DNA of 64,000 bases from Pseudoalteromonas sp. A601 (GTDB taxonomy: Bacteria > Pseudomonadota > Gammaproteobacteria > Enterobacterales > Alteromonadaceae). Made by a program: the position numbers and the translations under genes. How positions within the stretch are numbered: position 1 is the first letter of the stretch; every line of letters starts with the position of its first letter. A model generated the notes under the pieces. That model had not been told where the DNA came from. It searched no databases and saw only the letters and a program-made list of their open reading frames with translations. This document shows positions 37,662-47,075 of this stretch, piece by piece. Where the stretch lies: positions 42,094 to 106,093 of the forward strand of contig NZ_MXQF01000018.1 of NCBI RefSeq assembly GCF_002165575.1, in the 5' to 3' direction.

Positions 37662-37690
37662 AAAAGCGCGGTGTTTATACCGCGCTTTTT
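37662..37690. terminator. Intrinsic terminator after the toxin-antitoxin operon
   Basis: AAAAGCGCGGT (37662-37672) pairs perfectly with ACCGCGCTTTT (37679-37689) around the six-base loop GTTTAT and is followed by one more T. The flanking A and T runs allow it to serve convergent rapA as well, whose stop is 38 bases away. Confidence 0.9.
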
Positions 37691-37727
37691 GAAATGGTTT
37701 AATAATATCTAACTAACGGCTACACCC

Positions 37728-40622
37728 CTAGTGTGATACCACAATTAAGCGAATCGCATCGAGTTTTAACTGGGCTTTTTCAATATGCGTGGTTAATTCA
37801 CTGCGCTGCTTATCGTAAAAAGTCAGTTCTTCTTCACGAATATTAGGGTTAATTTGCTTCAGGGCAGCTAAGCGGGCTTGTTCTTGTGCTAACGACTGTT
37901 GCATTTGCTCAAGGGCTTCGGTGCGAATAACTTCTAATTTAGCCTGTGCCATCTCTTGAGCTGATTTAATCATTGGGTGAATCGCGCTTTGCAGTGCACC
38001 TGCAAGTTTACTTGCCGTTTGACGACCCACTGCTGAAAGTTGCTGATTAAAGCCATCAAAACCGACATTATCACCTAGGTTGTTACTCGCTTTATCAAGC
38101 AAGATGCGGATCGGAGTAGGAGGTAAGAAACGACCAATCTGTAAAGATTTAGGCGCCATAGCTCCACCAACAAAAATAAGCTCAACAAAGAAAGTACCAG
38201 CAGGCAGTTTTTTGTTTTTCAACAGCGCAACAGAGGCAGTACCAAAATCATCATCGCAAATCATATCGAGCGTGCCTTGGACCATTGGGTGATCCCAACT
38301 GATAAAGTGTACGTCTTCTTGTGAAAGTGCGGTGTCACGGTCAAAAGTAACGGTGATGCCATCATCTTTTAAGCTTGGGAACGATGGGTTTAGCATGTGC
38401 TCCGTTGGCTTTAAAATTATGGTATTTTCGCCTTTATCTTCTTGGCTTACGCCGAATGTATCGAATACGTTGATCATGTAACTTGGTAATTCAAACTGAT
38501 TATCGAGTTTTTCAATATCAGTGACTAATGAATCAGCAGCACCTTGACCTGATGAATGCAGCTCGAGTAAACGGTCACGGCCGCTTTCCATTTGCTTACG
38601 CAACTTCGTATTCTGGCTAGCAACTTGCTCAAGCAGTGGGTCCAACTCGTCTTCATCGCAGTTATGCGCGGCAATAAACTCAAGCAAGTCTTCACTGAAC
38701 TCTTTATATAGCAATTGCCCAGTGGTCGAGGTTGTTTCAAATGCGTCTAGGCCTTCATTGTACCAACGCAGCAGTACTTCTTGTGCTGTGTTTTCAAAGT
38801 ATGGCACATGAATGTTCACATCTTGCGTTTGGCCAATTCGGTCTAAGCGACCGATACGTTGCTCTAATAAATCAGGGTTAAGTGGTAAATCAAATAACAC
38901 TAAGTGATGAGCAAACTGGAAGTTACGCCCTTCTGAGCCAATTTCAGAACAAAGTAGAATTTGCGCATTATCGTACTCATCAGCAAAGAACGCGGCTGCG
39001 CGGTCTCGTTCTATAATCGACATACCTTCGTGGAATACTGAAGCTTTAATTGCTTCACGTTCACGCAGGATTTGTTCAAGACTAATTGCAGTTTCTGCTT
39101 TTGCACAAATCAGTAATACTTTTTCGTGCTTGAGAGTTTTAAGTGTGTCAATTAGCCAATCTACACGCGGATCAAACGCGCCCCAGCTGGCACTTTCGCC
39201 TTCGAACTCTTGGAATATTTTTTCAGGGAATAAAGCACGTTGTGCGCTTAATTCAGCACTTTGAATCCCGCTCATATTACCCAGTACTGAGATAGCCGTT
39301 TTATACTGCTTAGGCATTGTCATTGAATAGGCGTGTAGTTTACGGCTAGGGTAACCATCAATACCGCTGCGGCTATTTCTAAATAAAATACGCCCTGTAC
39401 CATGACGGTCAAGCAGCATAGATAGAATTTCTTTGCGAGCTGCGTCATCACCATTTTGTGCTTGTTCTAACACCGTGGTGATATCGGTTTCTTTTAGCAA
39501 TTCAATAAGGGTTGCTTTGGCATCGTCGTCAAGTGCTTGATTTTGCAATAACTGGTTAGCAGCCTCTGCAACATTTTTATAATTACTTTCTTCTTCAACA
39601 AATGCATCGTAATCATAAAAACGATCAGGGTCGAGTAATTGTAAGCGAGCGAAGTGGCTACGATGACCCAGTTGATCTGGTGTTGCGGTTAATAAAATAA
39701 GCCCAGGAATATCTTGGCTTAATTCGGCCATGCGTTGATATTCTGTACTTGGCTTACCATTATTAAGACTTAAATGATGAGCTTCATCAACAATTAATAG
39801 ATCCCAATCGGCAAGTGTTGCTTGTTCAAACCAGCGTTTTTTCTTGGTGATAAACTCAAGGCTAGTAAGTACTAACTGCTCTGTTTCAAATACATTTGGC
39901 GAGTCGGCAAAGGCTTCATCACAACGTTCTTCATCGAAAATAGAAAAATGTAAATTAAAACGGCGTAGCATTTCAACTAGCCATTGATGCTGCAGGTTTT
40001 CAGGCACCACAATAAGAACACGACTAGCACGGCCACTGATAATTTGCTGGTGTAATATCATGCCTGCTTCAATGGTTTTACCTAGGCCTACTTCATCAGA
40101 AAGTAATACGCGAGGGGCAAAACGTTTACCCACTTCTTGGGCAATGTATAACTGATGAGGAATAAGGCTTGCACGTTGACCAATTAAGCCTTTAATAGGA
40201 GATTGCTGGCGTTCAAATTGATGTTGCCACGTTTGATAACGTAATGTGTAACGATCAAAACGGTCTACTTGACCAGCAAAAAGGCGGTCTTGTGGCTTAT
40301 TAAACTTGATAAAGTGATCAAGAAAGGTTTCTTTTAATTGTGCTTGTTCACCGTTATCAACACGAGTGCCGTGATAACACAGTAGTTCACCTTGAACTTC
40401 AATAGATTCGACTTCAAGTTCCCATTCTTCAACGCTTTTGATCACATCGCCAGGATTAAATGCCACGCGAGTCACCGGCGCTTCTGTCATCGAATAAACG
40501 CGGTTTTCGCCACTGGCGGGAAATAATATGCTGACCTGACGGCCTTCAAGGGCAACGACTGTGCCTAATCCTAAATCTGACTCTGTATCACTGATCCAAC
40601 GCTGACCTAAGGAAAAATTCAT
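37728..40622 (-). CDS. rapA: RNA polymerase-associated ATPase RapA (HepA)
   Basis: A Swi2/Snf2-type ATPase that binds RNA polymerase and promotes its recycling after transcription. 964 residues against 968 in E. coli. The N-terminal Tudor-like part begins FSLGQRWISDTESDLGLGTV. Helicase motifs are LLSDEVGLGKTIEAGMILHQ (I, about 175), DLLIVDEAHHLS (II), LILLTATPDQLG (III), and in lobe two ILLCSEIGSEGRNFQFAHHLVLFDLPLNPDLLEQRIGRLDRIGQ (V-VI). The C-terminal coiled region is present. The rluA/rapA neighbourhood is conserved. Confidence 0.97.
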   Translation of the reverse strand: MNFSLGQRWISDTESDLGLGTVVALEGRQVSILFPASGENRVYSMTEAPVTRVAFNPGDVIKSVEEWELEVESIEVQGELLCYHGTRVDNGEQAQLKETFLDHFIKFNKPQDRLFAGQVDRFDRYTLRYQTWQHQFERQQSPIKGLIGQRASLIPHQLYIAQEVGKRFAPRVLLSDEVGLGKTIEAGMILHQQIISGRASRVLIVVPENLQHQWLVEMLRRFNLHFSIFDEERCDEAFADSPNVFETEQLVLTSLEFITKKKRWFEQATLADWDLLIVDEAHHLSLNNGKPSTEYQRMAELSQDIPGLILLTATPDQLGHRSHFARLQLLDPDRFYDYDAFVEEESNYKNVAEAANQLLQNQALDDDAKATLIELLKETDITTVLEQAQNGDDAARKEILSMLLDRHGTGRILFRNSRSGIDGYPSRKLHAYSMTMPKQYKTAISVLGNMSGIQSAELSAQRALFPEKIFQEFEGESASWGAFDPRVDWLIDTLKTLKHEKVLLICAKAETAISLEQILREREAIKASVFHEGMSIIERDRAAAFFADEYDNAQILLCSEIGSEGRNFQFAHHLVLFDLPLNPDLLEQRIGRLDRIGQTQDVNIHVPYFENTAQEVLLRWYNEGLDAFETTSTTGQLLYKEFSEDLLEFIAAHNCDEDELDPLLEQVASQNTKLRKQMESGRDRLLELHSSGQGAADSLVTDIEKLDNQFELPSYMINVFDTFGVSQEDKGENTIILKPTEHMLNPSFPSLKDDGITVTFDRDTALSQEDVHFISWDHPMVQGTLDMICDDDFGTASVALLKNKKLPAGTFFVELIFVGGAMAPKSLQIGRFLPPTPIRILLDKASNNLGDNVGFDGFNQQLSAVGRQTASKLAGALQSAIHPMIKSAQEMAQAKLEVIRTEALEQMQQSLAQEQARLAALKQINPNIREEELTFYDKQRSELTTHIEKAQLKLDAIRLIVVSH

Positions 40623-40918
40623 GTATGTCTCGTCTATGAAGAAAAAGGCGGCTATGTTACCTGTTACCTAACACCACTGCAAGGCGCTAACTAGCTCACT
40701 TTTAATTAATTTTATAACTGTGAATTATTCTTATTTCAGCGATTGCTGTGAAGACTAATTCAAAACAAAAAAAGGTTTGTCATAAAACAGACTTTTATGA
40801 CATCTAAGCTAAACTTAGAATATACCTTAGCAATCAAATTTTACAGGGCGAGAGATCATCCCGTTTTATTTGATTAGTTTGGTATAGCATAAAAATCATA
40901 AAACGTAAGGAAAGTGCT
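40623..40918. other. Divergent intergenic region, rapA / phoH-like gene
   Basis: A 296-base region with promoters for both flanks. The clearest element is an inverted repeat at 40779-40801, listed separately. Elsewhere it is AT-rich with no ORF or strong hairpin. Confidence 0.45.
40779..40801. promoter_or_regulatory. Inverted repeat upstream of the phoH-like gene
   Basis: GTCATAAAA (40779-40787) and TTTTATGAC (40793-40801) are perfect inverted repeats with a five-base spacer, about 120 bases before the phoH-like ATG. The stretch TTGTCAT-AAAA-CAGACTT (40777-40794) also resembles one PhoB box (first heptamer 6/7, second 4/7 matches to CTGTCAT). It is a likely regulator-binding site; PhoB is only one candidate. 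Confidence 0.5.
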
Positions 40919-42316
40919 ATGGAAAAAGCTTCGAACCTTGATAGTAAAATGTATGTGCTAGATACCAATGTATTACTCCACGAGCCCCTCGCTTATTTAT
41001 CTTTTCAAGAACATGATGTTGTTATCCCCATGACAGTATTAGAGGAATTAGATCACATTAAAGACCGCAAGCACGACGTTAGCCGTGATGCGCGTGTAGC
41101 AATACGAGGTTTAGATGAGGTACTAAAAGACGCAACACCAGAGCAAATGTTACAAGGGGTGGCATTACCGAGTAATAAAAAAGCTAAGGCATCTTCCACG
41201 GGTACTTTAATTATTGTAAACGATCATTTATTTGCGGATTCTATCTCAGGCTTGCCAGGTAATGAAAACGATCATCGCATAATTAATTGTGCCGTTCATC
41301 TACAAAAACAGCACAGTGATGCCAAAGTTGTACTCGTGACCAAAGACATAAATATGCGGTTAAAGGCTAAAGGCGCGGGGCTTAAGTTTGTTGAAGATTA
41401 CCGAACTGATCAGCTAATTGATGATATTGCCTTGCTCAGTAGCGGTTATAAAAAGATCGAAGGGGATTTTTGGCAACATGTAGGTGAATGTGAAACACAG
41501 CAGCAAGGCCGAGATACTTTTCATAAAGTGGCAAAAAGTTTAATACCTGACGTGTTTTGTAATGAATACTTATTGGATGGCAGCGGTCATTTTGCTGCAC
41601 GTGTTAAATCCTATGACGATGATAACATCATGCTCAAAGACATGGGGGTTGAGCGTTTAATGCATCAATCAGCGTGGGGGGTTAAGCCTAAAAATATTTA
41701 CCAAGGCATGGCGCTTGACGCGTTACTCGACCCAAGCATTGAGTTGGTCATTTTAACCGGTCCTGCTGGGTGTGGTAAAACCTTACTCGCGCTTGCCAGC
41801 GCTCTTGAAATGATCATTGAAAAAGGTATTTACGATAAAGTCATCGTGACTCGTAATACCCCTGAAATAGCCGAATCTATAGGCTTTTTACCAGGCACAG
41901 AAGAAGAGAAAATGGCGCCGTGGCTTGCTGCAATAACAGATACTCTAGAGGTGTTACATAAAGGGGATGAAAACCCAGTATCAAGCCGTAACTATATTAT
42001 GGAAAAGGCAAATGTGCAGTTTAAGTCAGTCAACTTTATGCGGGGACGGAGCATTCAAAATGCTGTGGTTATTCTCGATGAAAGCCAAAACTTAACAGCA
42101 TCACAGCTTAAAACCATCATTACCCGCTGCGGTGAAGGTACCAAACTTATTTGCTCAGGTAACCTTGCGCAAATAGACAGTAACTACTTAACCCCTGTAA
42201 CGTCGGGTTTAACCTATATTGTGGAGCGTTTCAAAGACTTTGAAGGCAGCGCCACAGTTAACTTAAATGGGGTCGTGCGCAGCCGATTAGCTTCTTTTGC
42301 AGAAGAAAATTTATAG
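40919..42316 (+). CDS. PIN-PhoH fusion protein (PhoH2-type RNA helicase/nuclease)
   Basis: 465 residues joining an N-terminal PIN RNase domain to a C-terminal PhoH ATPase, the architecture called PhoH2, for which RNA unwinding and cleavage have been reported in actinobacteria. PIN residues: MYVLDTNVLLHEPLAY (first Asp), VLEELDHIKDR, HDVSRDAR and VTKDINMRLKAKGAG. The PhoH part has Walker A LTGPAGCGKTLLALASALE (near 280), VTRNTPEIAESIGFLPGTEEEKMAPW and Walker B NAVVILDESQNLT. AAGGAA precedes the ATG. It is followed after 42 bases by the hybrid kinase gene. Ordinary PhoH beside ybeY is a different family. Confidence 0.9.
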   Translation: MEKASNLDSKMYVLDTNVLLHEPLAYLSFQEHDVVIPMTVLEELDHIKDRKHDVSRDARVAIRGLDEVLKDATPEQMLQGVALPSNKKAKASSTGTLIIVNDHLFADSISGLPGNENDHRIINCAVHLQKQHSDAKVVLVTKDINMRLKAKGAGLKFVEDYRTDQLIDDIALLSSGYKKIEGDFWQHVGECETQQQGRDTFHKVAKSLIPDVFCNEYLLDGSGHFAARVKSYDDDNIMLKDMGVERLMHQSAWGVKPKNIYQGMALDALLDPSIELVILTGPAGCGKTLLALASALEMIIEKGIYDKVIVTRNTPEIAESIGFLPGTEEEKMAPWLAAITDTLEVLHKGDENPVSSRNYIMEKANVQFKSVNFMRGRSIQNAVVILDESQNLTASQLKTIITRCGEGTKLICSGNLAQIDSNYLTPVTSGLTYIVERFKDFEGSATVNLNGVVRSRLASFAEENL

Positions 42317-42358
42317 CTTGCGTCAATTTCCGTGGCTCGATAGTCTAAGAAAATATTA

Positions 42359-45300
42359 TTGGGCCATACAACGGAACATAGGTTGGACTTTTTACCTTTA
42401 AAGCATTATTACCGCTCTTTAGCTGTTGCGCTGATAGTTCCCTTATTGGTCGCTTTTGTGCTTTGCTTGCACCTGTATAATATTAAACTAGAGCGCACAA
42501 TTACCAAGCATCATGCTGATTTTGATAATCTAGCCGCACAACTGAGCTTTCGAATGGAGGCTGCTGAAAGCTTAGTAAAAACGCTGTTAGCACAGTACGA
42601 ACAACCTTTGTATTATCACTTTGACCAACAATGGTTGAAGGATGTTAATCAGTTTAATGACTATTACTATCGTAAAATTCCTCAACAAGGGGGAGAGATA
42701 GTTGGCCAAGGGCGATTTTCTTCCACTCCACAAGCTATTGCTCAATGGCAGCAAGTCATTGCATTAGGACCTGCTTTTAATACTGCGCTTTCGTTAATTA
42801 AATCGCTATCAGCAGTCGCTTACGTAAATGAACAAGGTTTTGCTTACGTTAAACGCCGCAATGAAAACACCAGTTTGTTCATTACGCAAATACTAGATAA
42901 CCAATTTAAGCCCAATTTTCGTGGTGATATGCTCTCTTCAAGTGCTGTGGTTGCTCTAGAAGGGAAAGACTACTTTGCTGTAGGACAACGTCGCTCAGCA
43001 ACAAGCCGAGATTATGTGATTTTAATTTATGACTTACAGTTAGTGTCAGCCTGGCTTGCAAAAATATCATCAGACAGCGGCGAATATATTTTTATAACTG
43101 AGTCCCAGCAAGTTATAGCAAGCTCGACTAAGGCTGTTAAAACCTACAGTCAGTTGAATCAATATTGGCCTATATTAAATATTGATAAAACGCTAGAGAA
43201 GCGGTTTAACGATAATAGCTTGGTACTATTTCAGCCGCCGCAGCGTCAACCTGTGTATGCCGGTTTTTATGAGTCTCAGCAGCAGTTAGTATCTCCTATT
43301 CGCTATGAAGCTTTTATTGAATTTATATTTTTGAGCGTATTTTTAATTATGATGTTTAGCGGCATTTTTTGGCTAAGTCGCCGCATTTTTGTCAAACCTA
43401 TCACTCACTTAATGGCGTATCTTGAACAGAGCGAAGAGTATTATTCTGACTCTTTAGATTATCAAGTTCCTGTTAATTGGCAGCCTTGGTTTGGCCGAAT
43501 AAAAGCAGTCCTTAATAAGAATAAGCAACTAGTTAATTCATTGCAACAGTCTAACTTAGCACTTGATAACCAAATTAAAATTAAAACCAAAGAATTAGCT
43601 CGAAGTTACGAAGCAAAAGAGCGACATTTAGCCCTGTTAAATACTATGCTAAACAGTGTTCCTGATTTGATTTATTTTAAAAATATTGATGGCTCTTTTT
43701 TAGGCTGTAATCGTGCTTACGAGCAATATATTGGTGTTGAGCAAGGGCAGTTAGTTGGATTGCAGTTGTGTGATATTAGTGATGATAGTAGTCATCTTAT
43801 AGAGCTGGAACGCCAAGTTTTAAAAAGCCGCTCAAAAGCGGAGTTGCGTATAGAAAGTGGTGAAAAACTATTTCGCCTGTCAATAGCCCCTTTTTATAAT
43901 GAACAAAACCACTTACTTGGTACCATGGGAGTAGGCCGCGATATTACCGTACAGCAGGAGGCTTTAACGGCATTAAAAGCGTCAGAGTCAAAGTTTCGTA
44001 GCGCCATCGAGTATGCTGCCAATGCTGTTGTATTGTTGTCTTTAGAACATACTATTTTACAATTAAATAAAGCTGCAAGGCATTTATTTAAAATAGATAA
44101 ACATCAACACTCACAATTATTTAGTTCTTTTTTTTCGCCAGCACAATGGCAAGAGATAGAGTCTCTACTTGGATTACTATTGACAGAAAAAAAGAAGGTG
44201 TATCACCTTACGCTTGCTCAGCAGCAATCAAATTGCTGGTGGCAATTGAGTGTGTCCTTAGTGTGGGATGAACAACGAGCTCCTTATTATTACGTTTTTC
44301 ATATTCAAGATGTGAGTGCCTTAACGCAAGCTAAACAGAATGCTGAACGAGCAACACAAGCGAAAAGCCGCTTTATTGCTAATTTAAGCCACGAAATACG
44401 CACACCACTTAATGCAGTAACGGGCTTGATTGATATGATCGCCCAACAAGGTCTATCGCCACAGCAGGGGCTTCATGCATCTCAAGCAAAGCAATCTGCC
44501 CAAAATTTATTGACAATGCTTAATCGAATGCTGGATTTTGCTCGTATAGAAAGTAATCAAGTTCAGCTTGAGTTAGTCGATTTTAGTTTAGTGGATCTGG
44601 TTGATAGCTGTGAGAGTCTGTTATTGAGTTTATGCCCACATAAAGGCTTGTGGTTTAATATTGAAGTCGATCCCACTATTCCAGTCTACCTAGCTGGAGA
44701 TTTCATACGCTTACAGCAAGTGATTGGTAATTTACTGACAAACGCAGTGAAGTTTACAGAGTGCGGTGGTGTCACCCTAAAAATTGAAAAATCGCAACAT
44801 GCAGAAAACGATTCTGAGGCTATTACTTTTTGTATTATTGATACCGGAATAGGTATTGAAAAAAATGATCAAAAACGTTTGTTTGATGCCTTTACTCAAG
44901 GTGATGAATCGTTAACACGTAAGCATCAGGGGGTCGGGCTTGGCCTAGCAATCGTCAAGTATGAGCTTGATTTAATGGGATCCGAGATAGAGCTGATAAG
45001 TAGAAAAAATAAGGGGAGCGAGTTTTACTTTACTATCTCATTTAGCGAAGTAAGCGATAAAAAAGAACATAATTTTGATTGGCGAAACACTATTGTTATT
45101 GCATCAGAAGCTGATCAAAAGCAACTTGAGCCAACTATGCGTGTGGTTATGACAAAGCCTAGATTCAGAACCCTTGCGCAAATAATCCCATGGTTCAATG
45201 AAGCACCCCATAATAACTTTATTGTAAATGACAGTGATTTGGATCTATTACTGTCAGAGAAAACTACAAAAGACATTTTAAATAAGCGCCAAACAAAAAT

Positions 45301-46186
45301 ATTTGTTATCAAAACTAACAGTGCTGCTTTGAATAAGCACATTAATAATTTGAATATTAGCTACGTTAGCAGGTCCGCATTAGCGCAGCGTTTATTAGTT
45401 GAAGCCAGTAATACACAACAACAAAATCAAGTTATTACGCAAGCAAAGACTGATTTAAGTGGCTTATTGGTACTGGTAATAGATGATAATCAGCTTAATC
45501 TGGATATTATGTGCAACGTGCTGGCTCAAGCCGGTATTAATGCGTTAGTAGCGAACAGTGCATTGAAGGGCATTAATTTAATTGAAAAAATTATGCCTGA
45601 TTTAATTTTAATGGATATACAAATGCCTGAAGTCGATGGCCTACAAGCCGCTAAGATATTGAGAAAGAAATATAGCTCACAACAATTACCTATTTTTGCG
45701 CTTACTGCTCATTGTGAAAAAGAAGATGAAGAACGCTCGTTTGCTGCAGGGATGAATAAACATCTGACAAAACCAATCGTTGCACACACTTTATTACAAG
45801 CAATTAGTGAGGTTGAGATACTTCCCTCAGCTTTCTTTGATCGAACCTTTGCATTATCTCAGTTTGCAGGTGATAATGATTTGCTATTAGTAATGGTTGA
45901 TAAATTAGCTGAATTATGTAAAACACAGCTTGATAAGTTAAAAGTCGAACAGCAGCCTGAAACTGTGGAACGTTTAGTGCATAGCATAAAAGGCGTATCA
46001 GGAAACTTAGGTTTTATTAGACTATCCTTAATTGCACAACAGCTTGAGGTTGCAATACGCAGCTCGAAAAATATAGCACCGCAACTTTTTAACCAACTTA
46101 TAATTGAATTAGAGCAAGTTATTGCTTTTATTCAAATACAAGGAACAGCAGATGTTGAAGAAAGCGAAAGTACTGATCGTAGATGA
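42359..46186 (+). CDS. Tripartite hybrid sensor histidine kinase (PAS-HisKA-HATPase-REC-Hpt)
   Basis: 1275 residues with TM1 (about 19-43), a periplasmic sensor (about 45-315), TM2 (about 319-341) and two PAS domains (about 425-540 and 541-655). HisKA has the phospho-His in FIANLSHEIRTPLNAV (H678). The HATPase motifs are GNLLTNAVKFTE, DTGIGI and GVGLGLAI. A region about 900-1010 resembles a receiver but lacks the acidic pocket. A true receiver follows (VIDDNQ, phospho-Asp in LILMDIQMPEVDG, D1086), then an Hpt (LVHSIKGVSG, H1208). Start uncertain: TTG at 42359 or the in-frame TTG at 42383, which has GGAAC upstream. It overlaps the next gene by 35 bases, implying phosphotransfer to that REC-GGDEF protein. 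Confidence 0.9.
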   Translation: MGHTTEHRLDFLPLKHYYRSLAVALIVPLLVAFVLCLHLYNIKLERTITKHHADFDNLAAQLSFRMEAAESLVKTLLAQYEQPLYYHFDQQWLKDVNQFNDYYYRKIPQQGGEIVGQGRFSSTPQAIAQWQQVIALGPAFNTALSLIKSLSAVAYVNEQGFAYVKRRNENTSLFITQILDNQFKPNFRGDMLSSSAVVALEGKDYFAVGQRRSATSRDYVILIYDLQLVSAWLAKISSDSGEYIFITESQQVIASSTKAVKTYSQLNQYWPILNIDKTLEKRFNDNSLVLFQPPQRQPVYAGFYESQQQLVSPIRYEAFIEFIFLSVFLIMMFSGIFWLSRRIFVKPITHLMAYLEQSEEYYSDSLDYQVPVNWQPWFGRIKAVLNKNKQLVNSLQQSNLALDNQIKIKTKELARSYEAKERHLALLNTMLNSVPDLIYFKNIDGSFLGCNRAYEQYIGVEQGQLVGLQLCDISDDSSHLIELERQVLKSRSKAELRIESGEKLFRLSIAPFYNEQNHLLGTMGVGRDITVQQEALTALKASESKFRSAIEYAANAVVLLSLEHTILQLNKAARHLFKIDKHQHSQLFSSFFSPAQWQEIESLLGLLLTEKKKVYHLTLAQQQSNCWWQLSVSLVWDEQRAPYYYVFHIQDVSALTQAKQNAERATQAKSRFIANLSHEIRTPLNAVTGLIDMIAQQGLSPQQGLHASQAKQSAQNLLTMLNRMLDFARIESNQVQLELVDFSLVDLVDSCESLLLSLCPHKGLWFNIEVDPTIPVYLAGDFIRLQQVIGNLLTNAVKFTECGGVTLKIEKSQHAENDSEAITFCIIDTGIGIEKNDQKRLFDAFTQGDESLTRKHQGVGLGLAIVKYELDLMGSEIELISRKNKGSEFYFTISFSEVSDKKEHNFDWRNTIVIASEADQKQLEPTMRVVMTKPRFRTLAQIIPWFNEAPHNNFIVNDSDLDLLLSEKTTKDILNKRQTKIFVIKTNSAALNKHINNLNISYVSRSALAQRLLVEASNTQQQNQVITQAKTDLSGLLVLVIDDNQLNLDIMCNVLAQAGINALVANSALKGINLIEKIMPDLILMDIQMPEVDGLQAAKILRKKYSSQQLPIFALTAHCEKEDEERSFAAGMNKHLTKPIVAHTLLQAISEVEILPSAFFDRTFALSQFAGDNDLLLVMVDKLAELCKTQLDKLKVEQQPETVERLVHSIKGVSGNLGFIRLSLIAQQLEVAIRSSKNIAPQLFNQLIIELEQVIAFIQIQGTADVEESESTDRR

Positions 46187-47069
46187 TGATCCATTAAACC
46201 GATTAGTACTTGAAAAAACGTTAGCCGATGAACATGAAGTTTTCCTCGTTGAGAGCGGTGAAAAAGCGCTAACATTTTTAAAAACGACAACAGTTGATCT
46301 AATTATCCTTGATATAGTTATGCCAGGCATTAATGGTTATGAAGTTTTAGTACAGCTCAAAGAAAACCCTGTTACACAAACCATTCCGGTTATTTTTATT
46401 TCTGCAAACACTAGCCATGATGATGAAGCCAAAGGCTTTGAATTAGGTGCAATGGACTACATAGCGAAACCTTTTAGTACGGTAATTGTACGAGCAAGGG
46501 TTCGTAATCAATTATTAATTAAGCAGAAAAATGACTTACTTGAGATGCTTGCTTCGATAGATGGCTTAACTGAGATCCCAAATAGACGTTATCTTGACGA
46601 AAATTTATCAAGAGAGTGGCGTCGAAGCCGTCGAAGCTCAACACCATTGTCGGTTATTCTTATGGATATTGACCACTTCAAGCGCTACAACGATTGCTAC
46701 GGGCATAGAGCGGGAGATGACTGTTTAAAGCGCGTTGCTCATGCATTAGTAGGGGAATGTCAGCGTGGGTGTGATTTTGTAGCCCGTTATGGCGGAGAAG
46801 AATTTGCTGCGGTATTACCGGGTATGGGCAAGCAAGAAGCATTGGCGTTTGCCAATAAGTTACGTGATGCGGTAAATTCGCTAAATATTCCTCATAAAGC
46901 ATCGCTGAATGCGGAGCATGTAACGATAAGCTTAGGTATTGCAACGACTGAGACAGGGCAAGTTTACGCTGAGCAAGTGTTACTTGAAGAGGCTGATTTG
47001 GGGCTATATCAAGCGAAAGATTCAGGGCGAGATCAAATCGTCGCCCGTACAGTGTCTGCGTCAAGATAA
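46152..47069 (+). CDS. Response regulator with diguanylate cyclase output (REC-GGDEF)
   Basis: 305 residues from the ATG at 46152. The frame is open to 46122, but AAGGAACA seven bases before 46152 and the receiver alignment (MLKKAKVLIVDDDPLNRLVLEKTL) decide. Receiver: acidic DDD, phospho-Asp in VDLIILDIVMPGING, Ser/Thr in FISANTS and Lys in DYIAKPFS. GGDEF domain (about 145-305): DGLTEIPNRRYLDENL, MDIDHFKRYNDCYGHRAGDD and the active GGEEF in ARYGGEEFAAVLPG. An RxxD product-inhibition site (RGCD) lies five residues before it. It is predicted to make cyclic di-GMP on phosphorylation by the overlapping hybrid kinase. Confidence 0.94.
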   Translation: MLKKAKVLIVDDDPLNRLVLEKTLADEHEVFLVESGEKALTFLKTTTVDLIILDIVMPGINGYEVLVQLKENPVTQTIPVIFISANTSHDDEAKGFELGAMDYIAKPFSTVIVRARVRNQLLIKQKNDLLEMLASIDGLTEIPNRRYLDENLSREWRRSRRSSTPLSVILMDIDHFKRYNDCYGHRAGDDCLKRVAHALVGECQRGCDFVARYGGEEFAAVLPGMGKQEALAFANKLRDAVNSLNIPHKASLNAEHVTISLGIATTETGQVYAEQVLLEEADLGLYQAKDSGRDQIVARTVSASR

Positions 47070-47075
47070 TGGGCT

